A DNA stretch of 64,000 nucleotides from Narthecium ossifragum (GCA_963920575.1 OY986967.1:23019648-23083647); one strand, 5' to 3'. Counted from the stretch's first letter, positions 1-12,251 are shown. Numbers and translations: made by a program. Notes: generated by a model not told the origin, from the letters alone.

Positions 1-2140
1 GATTAAACAGTCTCTCTCCCTCCGATCTTGTCAATCAATGATGAACAAGATCACCCCAAAATTGCAACCCATGCAATTTTAATTGCAATATCACTTAATC
101 ATGATTAATCACGATTACAATGTAATCACGATTAGGGGGCATGCACCGTTAGATTAAGTTGTAATTGTGATTAAATTGATCGTGATTATAATCTAACAGT
201 GCAGGCCCCTAATCGGACAGTGGAAAGGGGAGGTTTATAATCATGATTACAATTTAAGTGAGGTGGTTTATTCCCTAATCTAATGGTGAGAGAGAGACGG
301 TTTAATCTAATGGTGGAAAGGGGAGGTTTATGCGCCGATACAGGATCCCCAAATCCCCAGCAAACTGCCTTACAGTCCTGCCATACTCTATTATGTATGG
401 AAGAGTTGATGAAATTGCACTTTCAACATGTTTGCCCATTTAATTAATTTTTGCTGACTGATATTCTGTCCTTTTGTCTCCCCTCAAGTTCTTAGCCTCC
501 TGTTATTTGTGGTCCTTGCTTACTGTTTGAACATCAATTCACTCAATTATATATATTATATATCTATGAGCAATCTGAAACACTCGAATTTAAAGGTTCA
601 TCAGTCACTTTAGGTTTTTGTGAAATTTATCTTCCATAAAAAGGTTTTTGGCTTATTGAAGATTTTAGAAGGGTGCAAACTATGATGTTCTTAAAATTAT
701 AATATAGATAGACATTTCATGGGAGATATCGAGGGTTTAAGCTGGAAGAAGGTTTTGGTTTTCTATGTCAACATTTCTGTCAAAATAAGCTCACAATGTT
801 CATGACTTGCTAGGAGCTATGCACATTTCTCCTATACTTGCATGGACGCTACATGGAAATTTCTTCAAAGATTTTTGGCTAGTTGCTAAATTTTACTTGC
901 TTTCTCTTTCTTACTTGGATACTCTTGCTCGTCACTTGCATGTTGAGAAATGTATGATCCGTACTCTATTTTTCTCATCAGTGGTGTTTAGACATAGCAG
1001 GGTTTCAACTACTAGTTTTGATGTTCACTGCAGGTCCAAAAGAAGAGACTAGTGGATGTCGTCGAAGCTAAGAAAAGCATGATTTGCTCGGCACAATTGT
1101 TCACATTTTGTAATAGTGATGCATTAGAAGCAAATACCAGCAGTCTCACTCGGTATATGCTTATCAGCTCGTTTTGGGGTAAGCTAACGCGCAATATTGG
1201 CTTCTGGAAACTTATGGGCCTATGCAGGTATTGACATCCATGTTTCCACTACCTTGCAATCTCCATTCCAGTCTGAATAAATGTGAATCATGCGAACACT
1301 CTACAGACTGGAAATAGAGTATAAATTGAATCGTTGACAGAGCTTCAAATTGGCCATTATCAATGTGTTGTTGGTATTGCATTTCAGCTTGAAACAATAT
1401 GCGAGTGATTGGATTTTTGGTAAGGATGGCTATGGCATTAACTCCTTGTCGAAATGCTGCAGAACATAAGGTTGTAAGCATTGTCCTCCAAGAGGGGGAG
1501 GTACTCATATAGCTCGCTAACCAAATATGTTGAACTCTGCTGCATCATGTACAGACTTCTGAGAGATATCATGCGTTTCTTCCGGGTATCACTCTCATGC
1601 TTTCAGGATCTCTGTGGAAATCTCTGTTGGAATGATTGATAAGGTTTTTTATAATTCTAAAATTCTTGTTTATTGTTATAAACCATTAAACATGCCAAGT
1701 AGTTTCGCATGAAACTCTGACCATTTGAGTAGATATCAAGCGATGTCTGTTTCCATCATACCGTCACTTTTGTTATGCTGATTCAGATTTGTTTGAATCT
1801 CATACAATGATGCATATATTTTTGGCACATGTTTCAAGGAGTATTTTATTAATGATCTGGACCGTTGGTTGAGATTCAAATAAATATGAATCATATGGTC
1901 ATATTTATACCGAACAGTTGGCGGTCAGAGAACGGTCGTGAATTTCCATTTTATGAAACTAATACGAAATTCAGGTCCAAGATCTACTCAGGCAATCAAT
2001 ATACACACCCATCCAATACATCTTTTTTCTGGAAGCAGCAGTTCAAATGGAACTTTGTTTGGGTATTACCATTTCGACGATTTCGTTCATATATTCATAA
2101 TTTTAACCATCAGATGATTTTAAAATCATCCATCAGATGA
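1..2140. other. Intergenic AT-rich DNA with a foldback at its start
   Basis: I see no supported gene here. Positions about 131-157 and 189-214 form an inverted repeat: GATTAGGGGGCATGCACCG is matched in reverse complement by a block ending in CAGGCCCCTAATC. Around it lie many ATTAATCACGATTA-type words, which looks like a small foldback MITE. Short frames near 0.8-1.5 kb match no family I recognise and lack conserved motifs. Confidence 0.4.
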
Positions 2141-2212
2141 TGAGATCTAAACAGATCGTATCGGCAGCGCCAAAACATGTTAAGATGTACCCACCCGGTC
2201 TGTCCAGAAACC

Positions 2213-2267
2213 TTCATGCGTGTTGACCCCGGATAAGGCTTTCATGCGTGTTGACCCCGGATAAGGC
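2213..2267. repeat. 28-bp tandem duplication
   Basis: A unit starting TTCATGCGTGTTGACCCC occurs twice in direct succession, at 2213 and again at 2241, with no visible mismatch over about 27 bases. This is a simple local duplication in non-coding DNA. Confidence 0.85.
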
Positions 2268-2329
2268 GTAGAAGCATCACATCATGGACAATGACAGCAT
2301 GCTAAGAAATAACGTGAAGCAGGCAACTT

Positions 2330-2600
2330 GCCTTTCCATTCCGAAAAAAAGATTCCTAGCCGACCCACTTATCTTTTCATTCCGAAAAATGATTGTTAAC
2401 CAATCCATTGGCTGATAGCCAATCTTACGTGACTAATCTTGATTACCGACACCGTAATCATCTAAGATTGGCTATCAAAATCTGAATTACCACGTGTCAG
2501 TAATTCAGATTAGCCACCTATTAGTATCAGCCAACTATGATTGGTTATATATCACGATTCATTTTCGGAAGAGTTGGGCATACGGAATGATGTGACATGA
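2330..2600. repeat. MITE-like inverted-repeat cluster
   Basis: The stretch contains nested inverted words. AGCCAATCTTACGTGACTAA near 2417 is echoed in reverse by a block around 2456-2476 ending GATTGGCTATC, and ATTCCGAAAAA words occur near 2338 and 2379. A reverse form, CATTTTCGGAAGAG, lies near 2562. The pattern fits a degenerate small non-autonomous DNA transposon. No coding capacity is visible. Confidence 0.4.
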
Positions 2601-3629
2601 TTAACGACATACAGTGTCTTTCGTTTTCATGACCTGTGTGACGCCATTATTACACACCTTCACTCAAGCTTTCCATCGCCATCTTTGATGGGGAGACAGG
2701 CATACTCTATTGGTGGGGGGGTGGTTGTGTTGCCGCTGGGTTCCATTTGTTCCTTTGAGAGCAGTTGGGGGTGGGCTGTTGCTTTCCAGAAAGAAGTGGT
2801 GGTGGTGACGGTGGTGTTGTGGACACGTCTCTTTTTGGATCTTGTGTTTCAACTCTGATGTTTCTGGAGTATTTTGATAATTGAGAGTTCCAATGGAGTG
2901 GTCTTCTTGTCTTTGTTGTGGCCTGAAATATGCGTGTCCAAGAATGACGTGCATGGATTCAGACAGTTGATTGAATCAATGTTGAGAAGCAATGGGCCTG
3001 TCCAGGTGGGTGGTCTATGGGCTTGTTTGTAGGTCTATTAAAATTTGGTCTAAAATAAAAAATAGAAGTATCTCAATTTTGGCCATACCAGGCCCAATCT
3101 TGACTGGGAGCTCAGCTAGGGTCGGACCTAGTGTTGGTCTAAGAGGTCGGAAACTATGGATCGGGCTTGGGCTCTGGGCTGTTCTTGCGATGGACAAACT
3201 TATTCATGACTTGAAACTTGTTGCTGTCCAATCCACTCCACCTGGATTTCTAGATCTTCTTTGGAAGGAGTCAGGAGAGGAACGAGGTATTGGAAGGGCT
3301 TGCTTCGCAGCAACCTAGGACATAGTCCGGTGTTCCGGCCCATCCCCATGGACACCATTCGTGGTGTTCAAGCTCTGATCGGTTTTGATTTTGAGCCAAC
3401 ATTCCGAGCTTGATTCCAGGTCATTACACAAAACATCAAACTGACCAAGCTAGATTTTGAGTGAAGTTTCAGTTGGCTGCTACCCTGCTTGCTGTCTCTA
3501 TATAAGACGATGGATCTACCAATTGAATCTTTTTTATTGCAATTAATTGGACAACTATATCAACAGCTGGAAACAACACAAGAGCGCACTACTAAGTCTG
3601 TGACACCATTGAACCATGCTTTTATCGAT
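2601..3629. other. No gene recognised
   Basis: The stretch holds open frames of 60-108 codons with no recognisable domain, including a low-complexity minus-strand frame around 2664-2954. Nothing here can be supported as a gene. Confidence 0.3.
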
Positions 3630-3805
3630 GAGCTGGAAAATATTGGGCATCGAGGCAATACTAACGTGAGCACCACCGCTATCTAGCCTCTGAGCTGGAA
3701 ATATTAGGCATCGAGGCAATACTAACGTGAGCAACACCGCTATCTAGCCTCTGAGCTGGAAATATTGGGCATCGAGGCAATGCTACTGTGAGCGATCTAG
3801 ACCGC
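3630..3805. repeat. 61-bp minisatellite, three copies
   Basis: Three near-identical units begin with GAGCTGGAAA at 3630, 3692 and 3753. Each contains GGCATCGAGGCAAT followed by a CTA-rich tail, and the last copy is diverged at its end. The array is non-coding. Confidence 0.85.
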
Positions 3806-4400
3806 TCACATGCCGGGCGCCGGGCGGACATGGGGAGTTCTGCTCCCCTTATTTAGTCACTTCCCTCGTTCTATATATTATATCACCGGTCTAGATCATT
3901 AGCATCTGAATCCCGGTTAATATTTTATTGAATAACTTATACCGTTGGATAAGATTCAGTCGGACCTGAACCGCTGATATGAGAGTACCAGGGAAGCAGA
4001 ACTCGGCCCGGGGCTGGTGGTGGTGCAGCTATGGATGTGGTACCCAACCTTTTAGGCTCAATAGTTAAGCCAAAAAATAAGAAACAAAATATCTAGATAT
4101 ATTTCCTCGAATAGAAATACCGTTGTTACTATAGTTACTGATCAATATTTAATCGATTTGGCAATTTGCAACTGTGTGGTGTGGGCACAAATCATCAGTT
4201 GATGTTATTTATGATCATTTGAAGCTCTAAACTAACTGCCCTTTCTGGGTGTGCTCTCAATTTGGCAAGAAATCTAAGAGCTTCCAACATATATGTACCA
4301 ATGTTGTCATTTCCTCTCAATCAATGTCAACTCTTATATATCATGAGGAATTGAAGAACACTCTTCAATGGCAAAAGCCATTTATCTAATATCCATGGCT

Positions 4401-5684
4401 TCATCCTCTTTGGTCTTCTTTCCATCTCTTCATCATCTCCAGAAGTATCTCATTCCATGTGTCGATCGGCCCCGGCAAGCACCAATGCACGCAGTCATTC
4501 TGGACTCTATCTTTGACACCATTGGCAAACGGATTTGGATACATGTAAGGCCCCGGGTGGCCGTCCGGCCGCAGCATTGCCAGTTCGGTCACGTCCAGTG
4601 CTTCAATCGTCAGCCTCCCTCGGCTCTCCGCCGCCGCCACCTCCTGAACTTGTACCTTTCTCATCTCTTTATCCATGTACTCCATCTCCTTCTCCCCCTT
4701 CTTATACGGTTCTTTCCTCTGGCAGGCGCCGGCATTGTCCCACTCCCCTTCGAAGTGCGCCGGCGAGAAGGTGGTCACCACCACCAACTTCTCCGACCAG
4801 GGCGGCGAGGAGGCATTGTTCCTCCTGCTGACTTCCCTGAGGGTTGTGTTGAATGCCTTGCGGAAGACATCGAAGAAGCCTATCTCGGTGTGGTTGAGCT
4901 CCGGCGGGCAGTGGTGGCATCCGAGAACTCTATCCGCCTCGTAGTACACCGCCGGGTGGAGGAACCAATGGCCGACGGAGAACACCACGACGTCGAACCC
5001 ATCCAATTCCGACGCCCACCGCTCGTCTGCCGAGTCCAAGAACAGCTTATTGTGATGAAGGCCGGAAGCCGCCGACTTCTCGACGCCCTTCACCAGAAAC
5101 GGCGACCAGAACACCGACACAGTAGCATTATACAACGGAAAGAACCACCGCCGGAACTTGTTCTCCTCACCGTCTCGGTAGACAAGCATAACAAACTCCG
5201 GCGACGTCACAGCCGAGAGGAGGCAAAGGAGGGATTCCAGCTGGTTCCGCGCCATGGAGTCTCCGACGAATGCGAGGTGCTTGTTCACGACCAGCCTGAG
5301 GAATGCGGCCGGGTCGAAGGGCGGGAGGTCGCACTCCTTCGGCCGCCAACGCCAGAAGAGGTAGCCGGTGTCAGGCCGGCCATGAGCCATACAGTTCTGC
5401 CCGGCCTTGATGGTGGCGCAGCTCTTGCCATTGTACCGTGGACCGCGCAAGTCCCGCACCCACTGACCATCTGAGTAATCGCAGCGTGAACTCCGCCGGC
5501 CAGTACTGCTCTCCCCACCACCACCACCTGCAGGAGAAGTAGTGAAAGAAGAGGAGGTAGGGGAGTGGATGGGCCTACTGAAAGGGAAGATGCAGAGATG
5601 GATGAGAGCTAAGAGGAGGAGAGCATAGATGGTGGTGGTGATGAGCTTCTTGATGAGGGAATGTTGTTGGTTTGATGCACCCAT
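4401..5684 (-). CDS. TBL: TBL-1: PMR5N/PC-esterase wall polysaccharide O-acetyltransferase, TBL23-26-like, intronless
   Basis: Predicted Golgi type II membrane protein of 427 aa that would transfer acetyl groups to a hemicellulose. It most resembles the TBL25/26 clade, whose Arabidopsis members acetylate mannan; the substrate here is inferred. The start is the ATG at 5684; in-frame codons upstream are not ATG. A membrane anchor spans about residues 14-35, then a Ser/Gly-rich stalk. PMR5N begins at the CDYSDG motif (C68). The catalytic GDS is at 141-143 in GDSMARNQ, and the DxxH pair is D397/H400 in DCVHWCLPGPID. The usual intron in the stalk is absent: the frame reads through where TBL-2 and TBL-3 have a phase-1 intron after SPAG. 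The C-terminal 83 coding bases are almost identical to TBL-3. An overlapping plus-strand open frame is a GC-rich shadow. Confidence 0.93.
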   Translation of the reverse strand: MGASNQQHSLIKKLITTTIYALLLLALIHLCIFPFSRPIHSPTSSSFTTSPAGGGGGESSTGRRSSRCDYSDGQWVRDLRGPRYNGKSCATIKAGQNCMAHGRPDTGYLFWRWRPKECDLPPFDPAAFLRLVVNKHLAFVGDSMARNQLESLLCLLSAVTSPEFVMLVYRDGEENKFRRWFFPLYNATVSVFWSPFLVKGVEKSAASGLHHNKLFLDSADERWASELDGFDVVVFSVGHWFLHPAVYYEADRVLGCHHCPPELNHTEIGFFDVFRKAFNTTLREVSRRNNASSPPWSEKLVVVTTFSPAHFEGEWDNAGACQRKEPYKKGEKEMEYMDKEMRKVQVQEVAAAESRGRLTIEALDVTELAMLRPDGHPGPYMYPNPFANGVKDRVQNDCVHWCLPGPIDTWNEILLEMMKRWKEDQRG

Positions 5685-5949
5685 ATCTCTAGCTAACAAG
5701 CTATGTATGTATGTAACCGTCTCTGGCTATGTTGAGGAAAGAGGAATGGGAAGCAGGGATGGATTCAAGGGGAGGCAGTGGTGGTGGTGGAAGAGAGAGA
5801 GAGAGAGAGGAAAGAGGAAAGTAAGGTTGGTGATTGAGATTGAGTCAAAAGGACATATGAAGAATATAGACGAAGAAGAGCGGTGGCCAGGGCCAAGGGG
5901 GGGAAGCCATCGTGGTCCCATGACCACAAAGGTCCACAAGCACGTTCTC

Positions 5950-6220
5950 ATCCTATTTTAGCCTTTTGGTACTGGTGCCTTGTTCGTTACCTTTTCCAGA
6001 CTATGAGGGGGTGGTGTTGCAGCGTCATAGTTTTGCTGAATACAAACATTTTAGCTCCAATTTGATGAATAAAATGTCTGCTATGCATGCATGTTCCACT
6101 CTCTTGGTCGCCTCGATCACCTGGTGTAAGTTCTATACAAGTGGTCTTTTCTCCCAAATATAAAAAATAATTGAAACAAATGATGAATTTTTGATGAGAG
6201 GTGTTCAACAGAAACTAAAA
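5950..6220. other. Spacer between TBL-1 and TBL-2
   Basis: Short intergenic DNA. The part next to TBL-2 (about 6070-6220) resembles the DNA at the same place beside TBL-3 (about 16960-17239), sharing the word ATGCATGTT and the run GAGAGGTGTT. This shows that the two loci duplicated with flanking sequence. Confidence 0.5.
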
Positions 6221-7597
6221 CTAATTCTGCAAAGTTTTGCTGAGATCTTGTTTCCATCTCTTCATCATGTCCACAAGTATCTGATTCCAGGTGTCAATTG
6301 GCCCCGGCAAGCACCAATGGAGACAGTCATTGGGGACCCTAGCCTTGACACCATGATCAGCAACAGGAGATGGATATATATTGTAAGCCCCAGGGTGGCC
6401 GTCCGGCCGCAGCAGCGCCAGTCTGGTCACGTCCAACGCCTCCACCCTCACTCTTCCTCCGCCCTTCCCCGCTGCCGCCTCCACCACCTCCACCACTATC
6501 TTCCTCATCTCCTTCACCGTGTATTCAATCTCCACCCCCCCCTCCTGATATGGTTCCGTCTTCGGGCACGCGCCGGCCTTGTCCCAATCCCCTTCGAAGT
6601 GCGCCGCCGTGAGGGTGGGAATCACCACCAGCTTCTCCGGCGATGACCCAACATGTCTTTGGCTAAGTAGCACGTTGAGGGTCGTTCTGAATGCTTTCCG
6701 AAAGACATCGAAGAATCCTATCTCGGTGTGGTTGAACTCCGGACAGTAGTGACATCCGATGACCGCATCCGACTCCTGGAAAATGGCCGGAAGGAGAAAC
6801 CAGTGCCCGACTGATAAGACGACGACGTCGATCCTATCCAGTTCCGAAGCCCACCGCTCGTCGACCGTGTCCAAGAACAGTGTGTTGTGATTGACTCCGG
6901 CAGCCGGCGACTTCTCGACGGCTTTCACGAGGAACGGAGACCAGAAAACTGACACAGTAACGTTGTAAGAAGGGAAAATCCACCGGCGGAACTTATTATC
7001 ATCTCCCTGTTGGTAGGCTAGGCTCGGCGGCGATGCGGAGGAGAGGAGGCACATGAGAGACTCCAGCTGGTTTCTTGCGATGGAGTCGCCGACGAAGGCG
7101 ATGTGCTTGTCCTCCGCCAACCGGAGGAAAGCAATAGGATCGAAAGCCGGGAGTTGGCACTCCTTAGGCTGCCATCTCCAGTAGAGATACCCGGTGTCAG
7201 GCCGGCCATGCAACATGCAATTCTGATCATTCCTGATGGTGCCGCAGCTCGTGCCGTTGTAGAGGGGCCCTCGCGTGTCGCGCACCCATCGGCCATCGGA
7301 GTATTCGCAACGGATCCTCGCCGAGCGGGGGCTCTCGATTCTCTCCCCTCCTATTGCCGTTGCACCTGATCAAAACTAGAAAATAACTTATCGATTAAAT
7401 AAACACTGCAGGGAGACTAGATTGATGATTAAATGCGTACCTGCTGGAGAGCTGAAGGAAGGGATGGATCGAGGAAAGAAATAGAAATGGATGAGAGACA
7501 AGAAGATGAGAGCAAAGATGGCTCTGTTGATGAGCTTCTTGGTTAGGAAATGGTGGGTTTGCTCGTGATGATGATGGTGGTGGTTGTCTCCTCCCAT
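6221..7597 (-). CDS. TBL: TBL-2: PMR5N/PC-esterase O-acetyltransferase, TBL23-26-like
   Basis: Two exons on the minus strand, 7597-7441 and 7365-6221, joined by a 75-nt phase-1 GT-AG intron, give 433 aa. Exon 1 encodes a His-rich cytosolic tail and a single membrane anchor (about residues 22-42). Exon 2 carries PMR5N from the CEYSDG motif (C72), the GDS triad at 145-147 in GDSIARNQ, and D399/H402 in DCLHWCLPGPID. There is no intron between the GDS block and the rest, unlike in the plus-strand genes. The segment just before DxxH differs from TBL-1 and TBL-3: it reads GAYNIYPSPVADHGVK and has two extra residues. Mannan acetylation is inferred from clade resemblance only. Confidence 0.92.
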
Positions 7598-7599
7598 CT

Positions 7600-9744
7600 C
7601 TAACTACTACGTACGTTTCTCAACACCGTCTTTAATTTGGTGCTTTAATTTGGTCTGTACGCGAGGGAAGAACAACAGTTGATTAGGAATGGGTCAGCAA
7701 AGACGATCAAAGGATTTATTGGTCGATATCATCATGCATACGCGCGCGTATGAGTGTGCTTTCGTTTTTACTTGACCTGGCGGGCCTGGGTGGCAAGCCA
7801 CTATCAGCCTAGGCGCGGGGCTCATATAATTTATTTATTTTTTACTCTTATTTCTATTAGAAGTTATTAAGAAAAAAAATAGAAATTTAAATGACAGCTA
7901 GATAAATGCTTTTTAGTGGGTACCATGTTAGATTAGCGCCACTGGGGGCAGCCAGTGTACATCAAGTGTGCATGGAACCGCACCGCGCACCCAAAGCATC
8001 GGTGTATTTCTATCTATCAGTTCTAAGATGAGTGATAGAATGCACGACGCATTAATCTTGCACAGTTGATGTGGCCAACCCAGGCAACCAATGGTGTTGA
8101 GCCGATGATGTCTAACACGGAACTCACTAAAAATTGTTACCTACTTGTCTTTTAAATATCTCTCTTAATAATTTATCATGTGAATTTAAGGTAGGAAGAA
8201 AGATTGCCTTAACTTGCTTAACTTGTAAACCTTTGCGTCTGATAATTAAGCTAATCCTAACTACTTTAACCTAATGCAAATATTTTTTTTGTTTTTTTTT
8301 TGTATTTGTTTTTTTGGAGCTGTTGAGCTTTGATGGCTATATAACCTATTAACCTAATGCAAACAAAAATGACTCTAGGTGGTAGTTCTATGTACACTAC
8401 AAAACCTACTCTCTACATCACATATTTTAAATTTTTTGTAATGTTTTAATCCAAATGTCTTAATTGCCTCCACCCCGTCCATCTATCCAATCATCGATGA
8501 GAATTAATTTTTTTTTATGATGTAAGGAGTAAAATCTATGGTGCATTTAGAATTAGCTGGTGGGAATACATATCCAATCACAAATTCCTCGTACAAAATT
8601 ATAAGCATTGATCCCTACACACGTGGTAATTTAGATGACAAATTATGTTGGCCCTGGTTAGACCGCCGAAGTTACATTGACATGGACTAGAATAATTTTA
8701 AAATTGAATCTAAAAAATTGAACTTCAAAGAACAAGATGGTTATATTTTATCGGGTGATCAGATCAAAACTAGATCGTTCTTAATTATCATAACATATCA
8801 TGGTTAATTCTCATTGTGAGGGGATTCGGGGGGATTAGGGGCCTGACGTTGGAATAGCTCTATGGCAGGCTCTGCCATAGCTAATTCACATCGCATATCT
8901 GCATAGGATAATTACTTAAGTCAGATCCACTTTGGATGGACAGCGCATATCTGCATAGGATAATTACTTAAGTCAGATCCGCTTTGGATGGACAGCGTCG
9001 TGATTTTAAAATTTTGGAATCTGACGTTGGTCGGATCCTGCCGATTCCAGATGATAAAATTTGCTAAACATGAGAATGGGCTGAATGTGAAATCCACTTA
9101 TTTCCCATTCCATCTAATCCACCCCATACCATGCCATCCAAACACACCCTTAATAGCAATGGACATGATCTAATGGGAAAACAGCTGGCCGGATTTTAAA
9201 CTTTGAATCACCCGATCAAATTTTGGAAATTTTGGGTTCGTGTCAATGAAAGAACCGCGTCCCTTTCTATTCTCCTCGACGATCAACCTATCCCTCCCAC
9301 TTTCTTTTCTCACCTCACAATCCAATCCATATCAAGCATCATCAGCGTCAATCATCGCCGCGCCGTCCATGCCCGGAGATCCATCACTAGGTTGCCTCCC
9401 CAATGCGAGTCCTCGCCAGAGATCCCAACGGCGCTGGAGCTTCAACATCGCCGGAGATTCCAACGGATTTGATGCTGAGTATAGGGGTTCACCGTCTTTC
9501 TATCTCTTTTCGGGCTATGGTTTGAGAATGATTTTGATGTTCAAAAGATTGGTTTTTTCTTGAAATCCCATGACTTGTTTGTTGTTATACTTCTTCCAAA
9601 TAGAGCATGCCCACCCTTTGTTCTAGCTTTTAGATGTGGTTTTCAAGCATTTCTATTGTGTTTTTGTTACTCCAAGATGGCGTTCTTGTATCAATGCAGA
9701 ATGGAGCTATAGCTTTTCTGACTTTGTATAATAAATCCTTGGCA
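7600..9744. other. Upstream flank of TBL-2, no gene
   Basis: Non-coding DNA with poly-T runs near 8280-8310. Blocks around 8200-8280 and 8715-8830 match the DNA upstream of TBL-3 (about 18890-18980 and 20765-20880), for example the shared run TTCTCATTGTGAGG. The promoter-side flank was therefore copied together with the gene. Short open frames around 9.0-9.5 kb show no recognisable domain. Confidence 0.5.
8893..8996. repeat. 52-bp tandem duplication
   Basis: A unit starting GCATATCTGCATAGG occurs at 8893 and again at 8945, with one visible base difference. It is non-coding. Confidence 0.85.
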
Positions 9745-9749
9745 GCATT

Positions 9750-10200
9750 TTGCACATAGGAGCCACCCAGTATCAGGATATTGCTTCAATGGACACGAAG
9801 GCCTTTGGTAAGGTCAATAGATTGATGCTAGGAAAAATATAGATCTTTGCAAGCATTCCTAAGCTTGGTTCTTAAACTGGAGTTCTTATCCCTATGCCTT
9901 CATATTTGCAGGCCTTGGTTATTGACAGAAAGCTGCAGAGTGATGAGATTGATGAATTCATCTACCATGAATCCCTTGTCCATCCACCGCTTCTTCACCA
10001 TCCTAAGTAGAGTTTTGTCTTTGGTTTTCTTGTTGTTTTGGGCACATATTTCTCCTAGTGTTATGAATGAGTTTCACTATATTGCAGTCCCATGACCATC
10101 TTTATCATGGGAGGGGGTGAGGGCTCCACTGTTAAGGGAAGCTCTGAGGCACAGGACAGTGAAGAGAGTGGTCATGTGTGATATTGATGAGGTTAAAGTC
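9750..10200 (+). pseudogene. ACL5: ACL5-type thermospermine/spermine synthase fragment
   Basis: Three exon-like pieces keep the splice signals of a functional gene. The first ends at 9812 and reads QYQDIASMDTKAFGK. The second runs from 9912 to about 10008 and reads ALVIDRKLQSDEIDEFIYH, then a run ending LVHPPLLHHPK. The third starts near 10088 and contains the FIMGGGEGSTV aminopropyltransferase motif. Just after it a one-base shift is needed to continue into REALRHRTVKRVVMCDIDEV, after which homology fades. The 5' part and most of the catalytic domain are missing. Because introns are retained, this is a copied genomic fragment and not a retrocopy. Assignment to ACL5 rather than spermidine synthase rests on the VMCDID motif. 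Confidence 0.75.
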
Positions 10201-10507
10201 AACTTATACTGCATTGGCTTCCTCTCTTTTATAGTTGATGCTGCAACTTTCTTGGATGTTTACGTCAAGACATTTGCAATTTTTGTAAGAAATGTGAAAA
10301 TATAGCTTGGTTTAATTAATTCTCTACTGATGCTTAGGTTAACTAATTGAAATAGCCTTTACACACCTATCTGATCTTAGTCCCTTAATAATTAGAATTA
10401 GCTTCTATTAATATGTTTATCTTTATTCCATTAAATAGTGGGCATCTTAATCTCATTGGTATAGTTGCATACCTAACACTCCTTGAGAGTAGATAGTTTT
10501 TGGTGAC

Positions 10508-12251
10508 TGATAAGACTTGAAAAGTGCACAAATCACCATTTTAACTAGGTCTCGTTAGTCTCCGAGCAATGCTATTTTGATAGTCTATGATGTATTTCAG
10601 GTATAAGAGCCGTCAATGACGATTAGATCATGTTTGGTACTAAAATGAACAAATAAAGACCTGCTAGGAGCAAAGGAATGAAGATGGAGTAGCTTTGAAA
10701 ATTAACCTGTACCTGCTCAAGAAGAACCAGATGGTGTACCATATATGGTTGGAAAGCTCTTGAAATCTAGTTTCTAGAGAATTTTACGGTTCGTGATTCC
10801 GAGTTTCCTAGAGGAAGTTACGGCAGTTTTAGTACCGATGGCGCAGTCTGGATGGAATACGCTGGAAAGTCCGATCGATCCGACACCTGGAGTCCGATCG
10901 ATCAGACTATGTAGAAACCTCACAGAACATATATTTTTCAGCTATTCACCTTCCGATCGATCCAGTTATCCCTCCTACTGGGTCCGATCGATCCGACACC
11001 TATAGTCCGATCGGTCGGACTCTGGAAAAACCAAAAATTGAAGATTTCTATGCACCGGATCGATCCGACACCTAGAGACGGATCGATCGGACTCGAAAAT
11101 GACCATTTCCTTGATATTTATTAAGCAAAATCAACAGTTCAGATCTAATCCGGGTTAAAGGGTGATACATAGGCTATAAATAGGCATCTTTTAGGGTTTT
11201 TCGGGGTCTTCTTCTCTCTTGGAGAGGGAGAACTCTTCCCTAGTTTCTTTCTCCTCTTTTTATACTTTTCTTTAGAGATTCTTTTGGAGAAGATCCATGG
11301 GTGGAGCGCGGCGACAACCTTCATCGACGGATCTCTTTCCTAAAGATGAGTACTTAAATCCTAACCATGAGATTCTTATGATGTAATTAAGGTTTATACT
11401 AGGAATTTCTTAGATCTAGGGTTTGTATACACGATTATTTGGCTTTTATGAATTGATCTTTATTATCTCTATACCTTGGTGTCGATTTCTTGCTGGATGT
11501 ATGGATTGTTCTTGTTTGCACTTGATTCCGGAGCTTGTGTATGCTAGGGCTTGGATTGGATTCATCCAAATAAGAGGACCATGCTAGTCCCATGGTATAT
11601 CGGATGAAATCTTCTTCGTGATTAGGGATTGTATAGTGCTAGTCCCACTATAGTAGTGCTAGTCCCACTACGTTCTATCCCTAATCCTTCATGCATCTTA
11701 CCTTTGTAGTTTCGGCCATCGAGATGCGAAGTCATCTCGATTTTACACCTAAATCCATATCCGTAATACTTTTTGCGATGAACTCATCCTAATAAGAGGG
11801 TTCATTAGCAGTGAACGAAACTAATCATTCGGTCACTGATAATTAGATAATTGTTCTTGCCAACAAGGAATCCTAAACAGAACTTATTGAGTGATAAGGA
11901 GAACTAGCCATTCACTTATCAATTATTAGGAAGCCACTCATCGTGTTTGCATGCCCTGATCTTAGGAAGACTTAGTAGAACCTTAGTTACTGATTGAGAA
12001 CTCCATGGTATCTTTTATCGCATTTATAAATCCTTTAGTATTAGTTTAGTTTCAATTCTGGATATTTTCCCAACTTATCGGTAGGAATACTTAGATTGAG
12101 TTTAGTAGTTTAATTATTTTCCTACGCATTCCCTGTGGATTCGACTCGGACTCACTGCTCACTACCCCTAAAGTAGTTAGTTAGTAGTTTGATTATAAAT
12201 TTATAATTTTGGTTAGACTTGTTAAGGAACGACACTTTTCAAGTCGTATCA
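10508..12251 (+). mobile_element. Solo LTR, 1744 bp, target duplication GTGAC
   Basis: The left edge reads TGATAAGACTTGAAAAGTG and the right edge CACTTTTCAAGTCGTATCA, which are near-perfect inverted termini beginning TG and ending CA. They are flanked by GTGAC at 10503-10507 and 12252-12256. A TATA-like CTATAAATAGG near 11176 gives the plus orientation. No internal retrotransposon genes are present, so it is a recombined solo LTR. Between about 10,865 and 11,095 it carries several CCGATCGATC words, a feature shared with the LTR-like block at 26987-28296. Confidence 0.85.

Noticed and set aside
2664..2954. 96-codon minus-strand frame
   Set aside because: Low-complexity His/Pro composition with no domain or conserved motif; probably chance.
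4368..5474. Long open frame of 368 codons on the plus strand opposite TBL-1
   Set aside because: It is the antisense shadow of the GC-rich TBL-1 exon; the minus-strand frame carries the full PMR5N and PC-esterase motifs.
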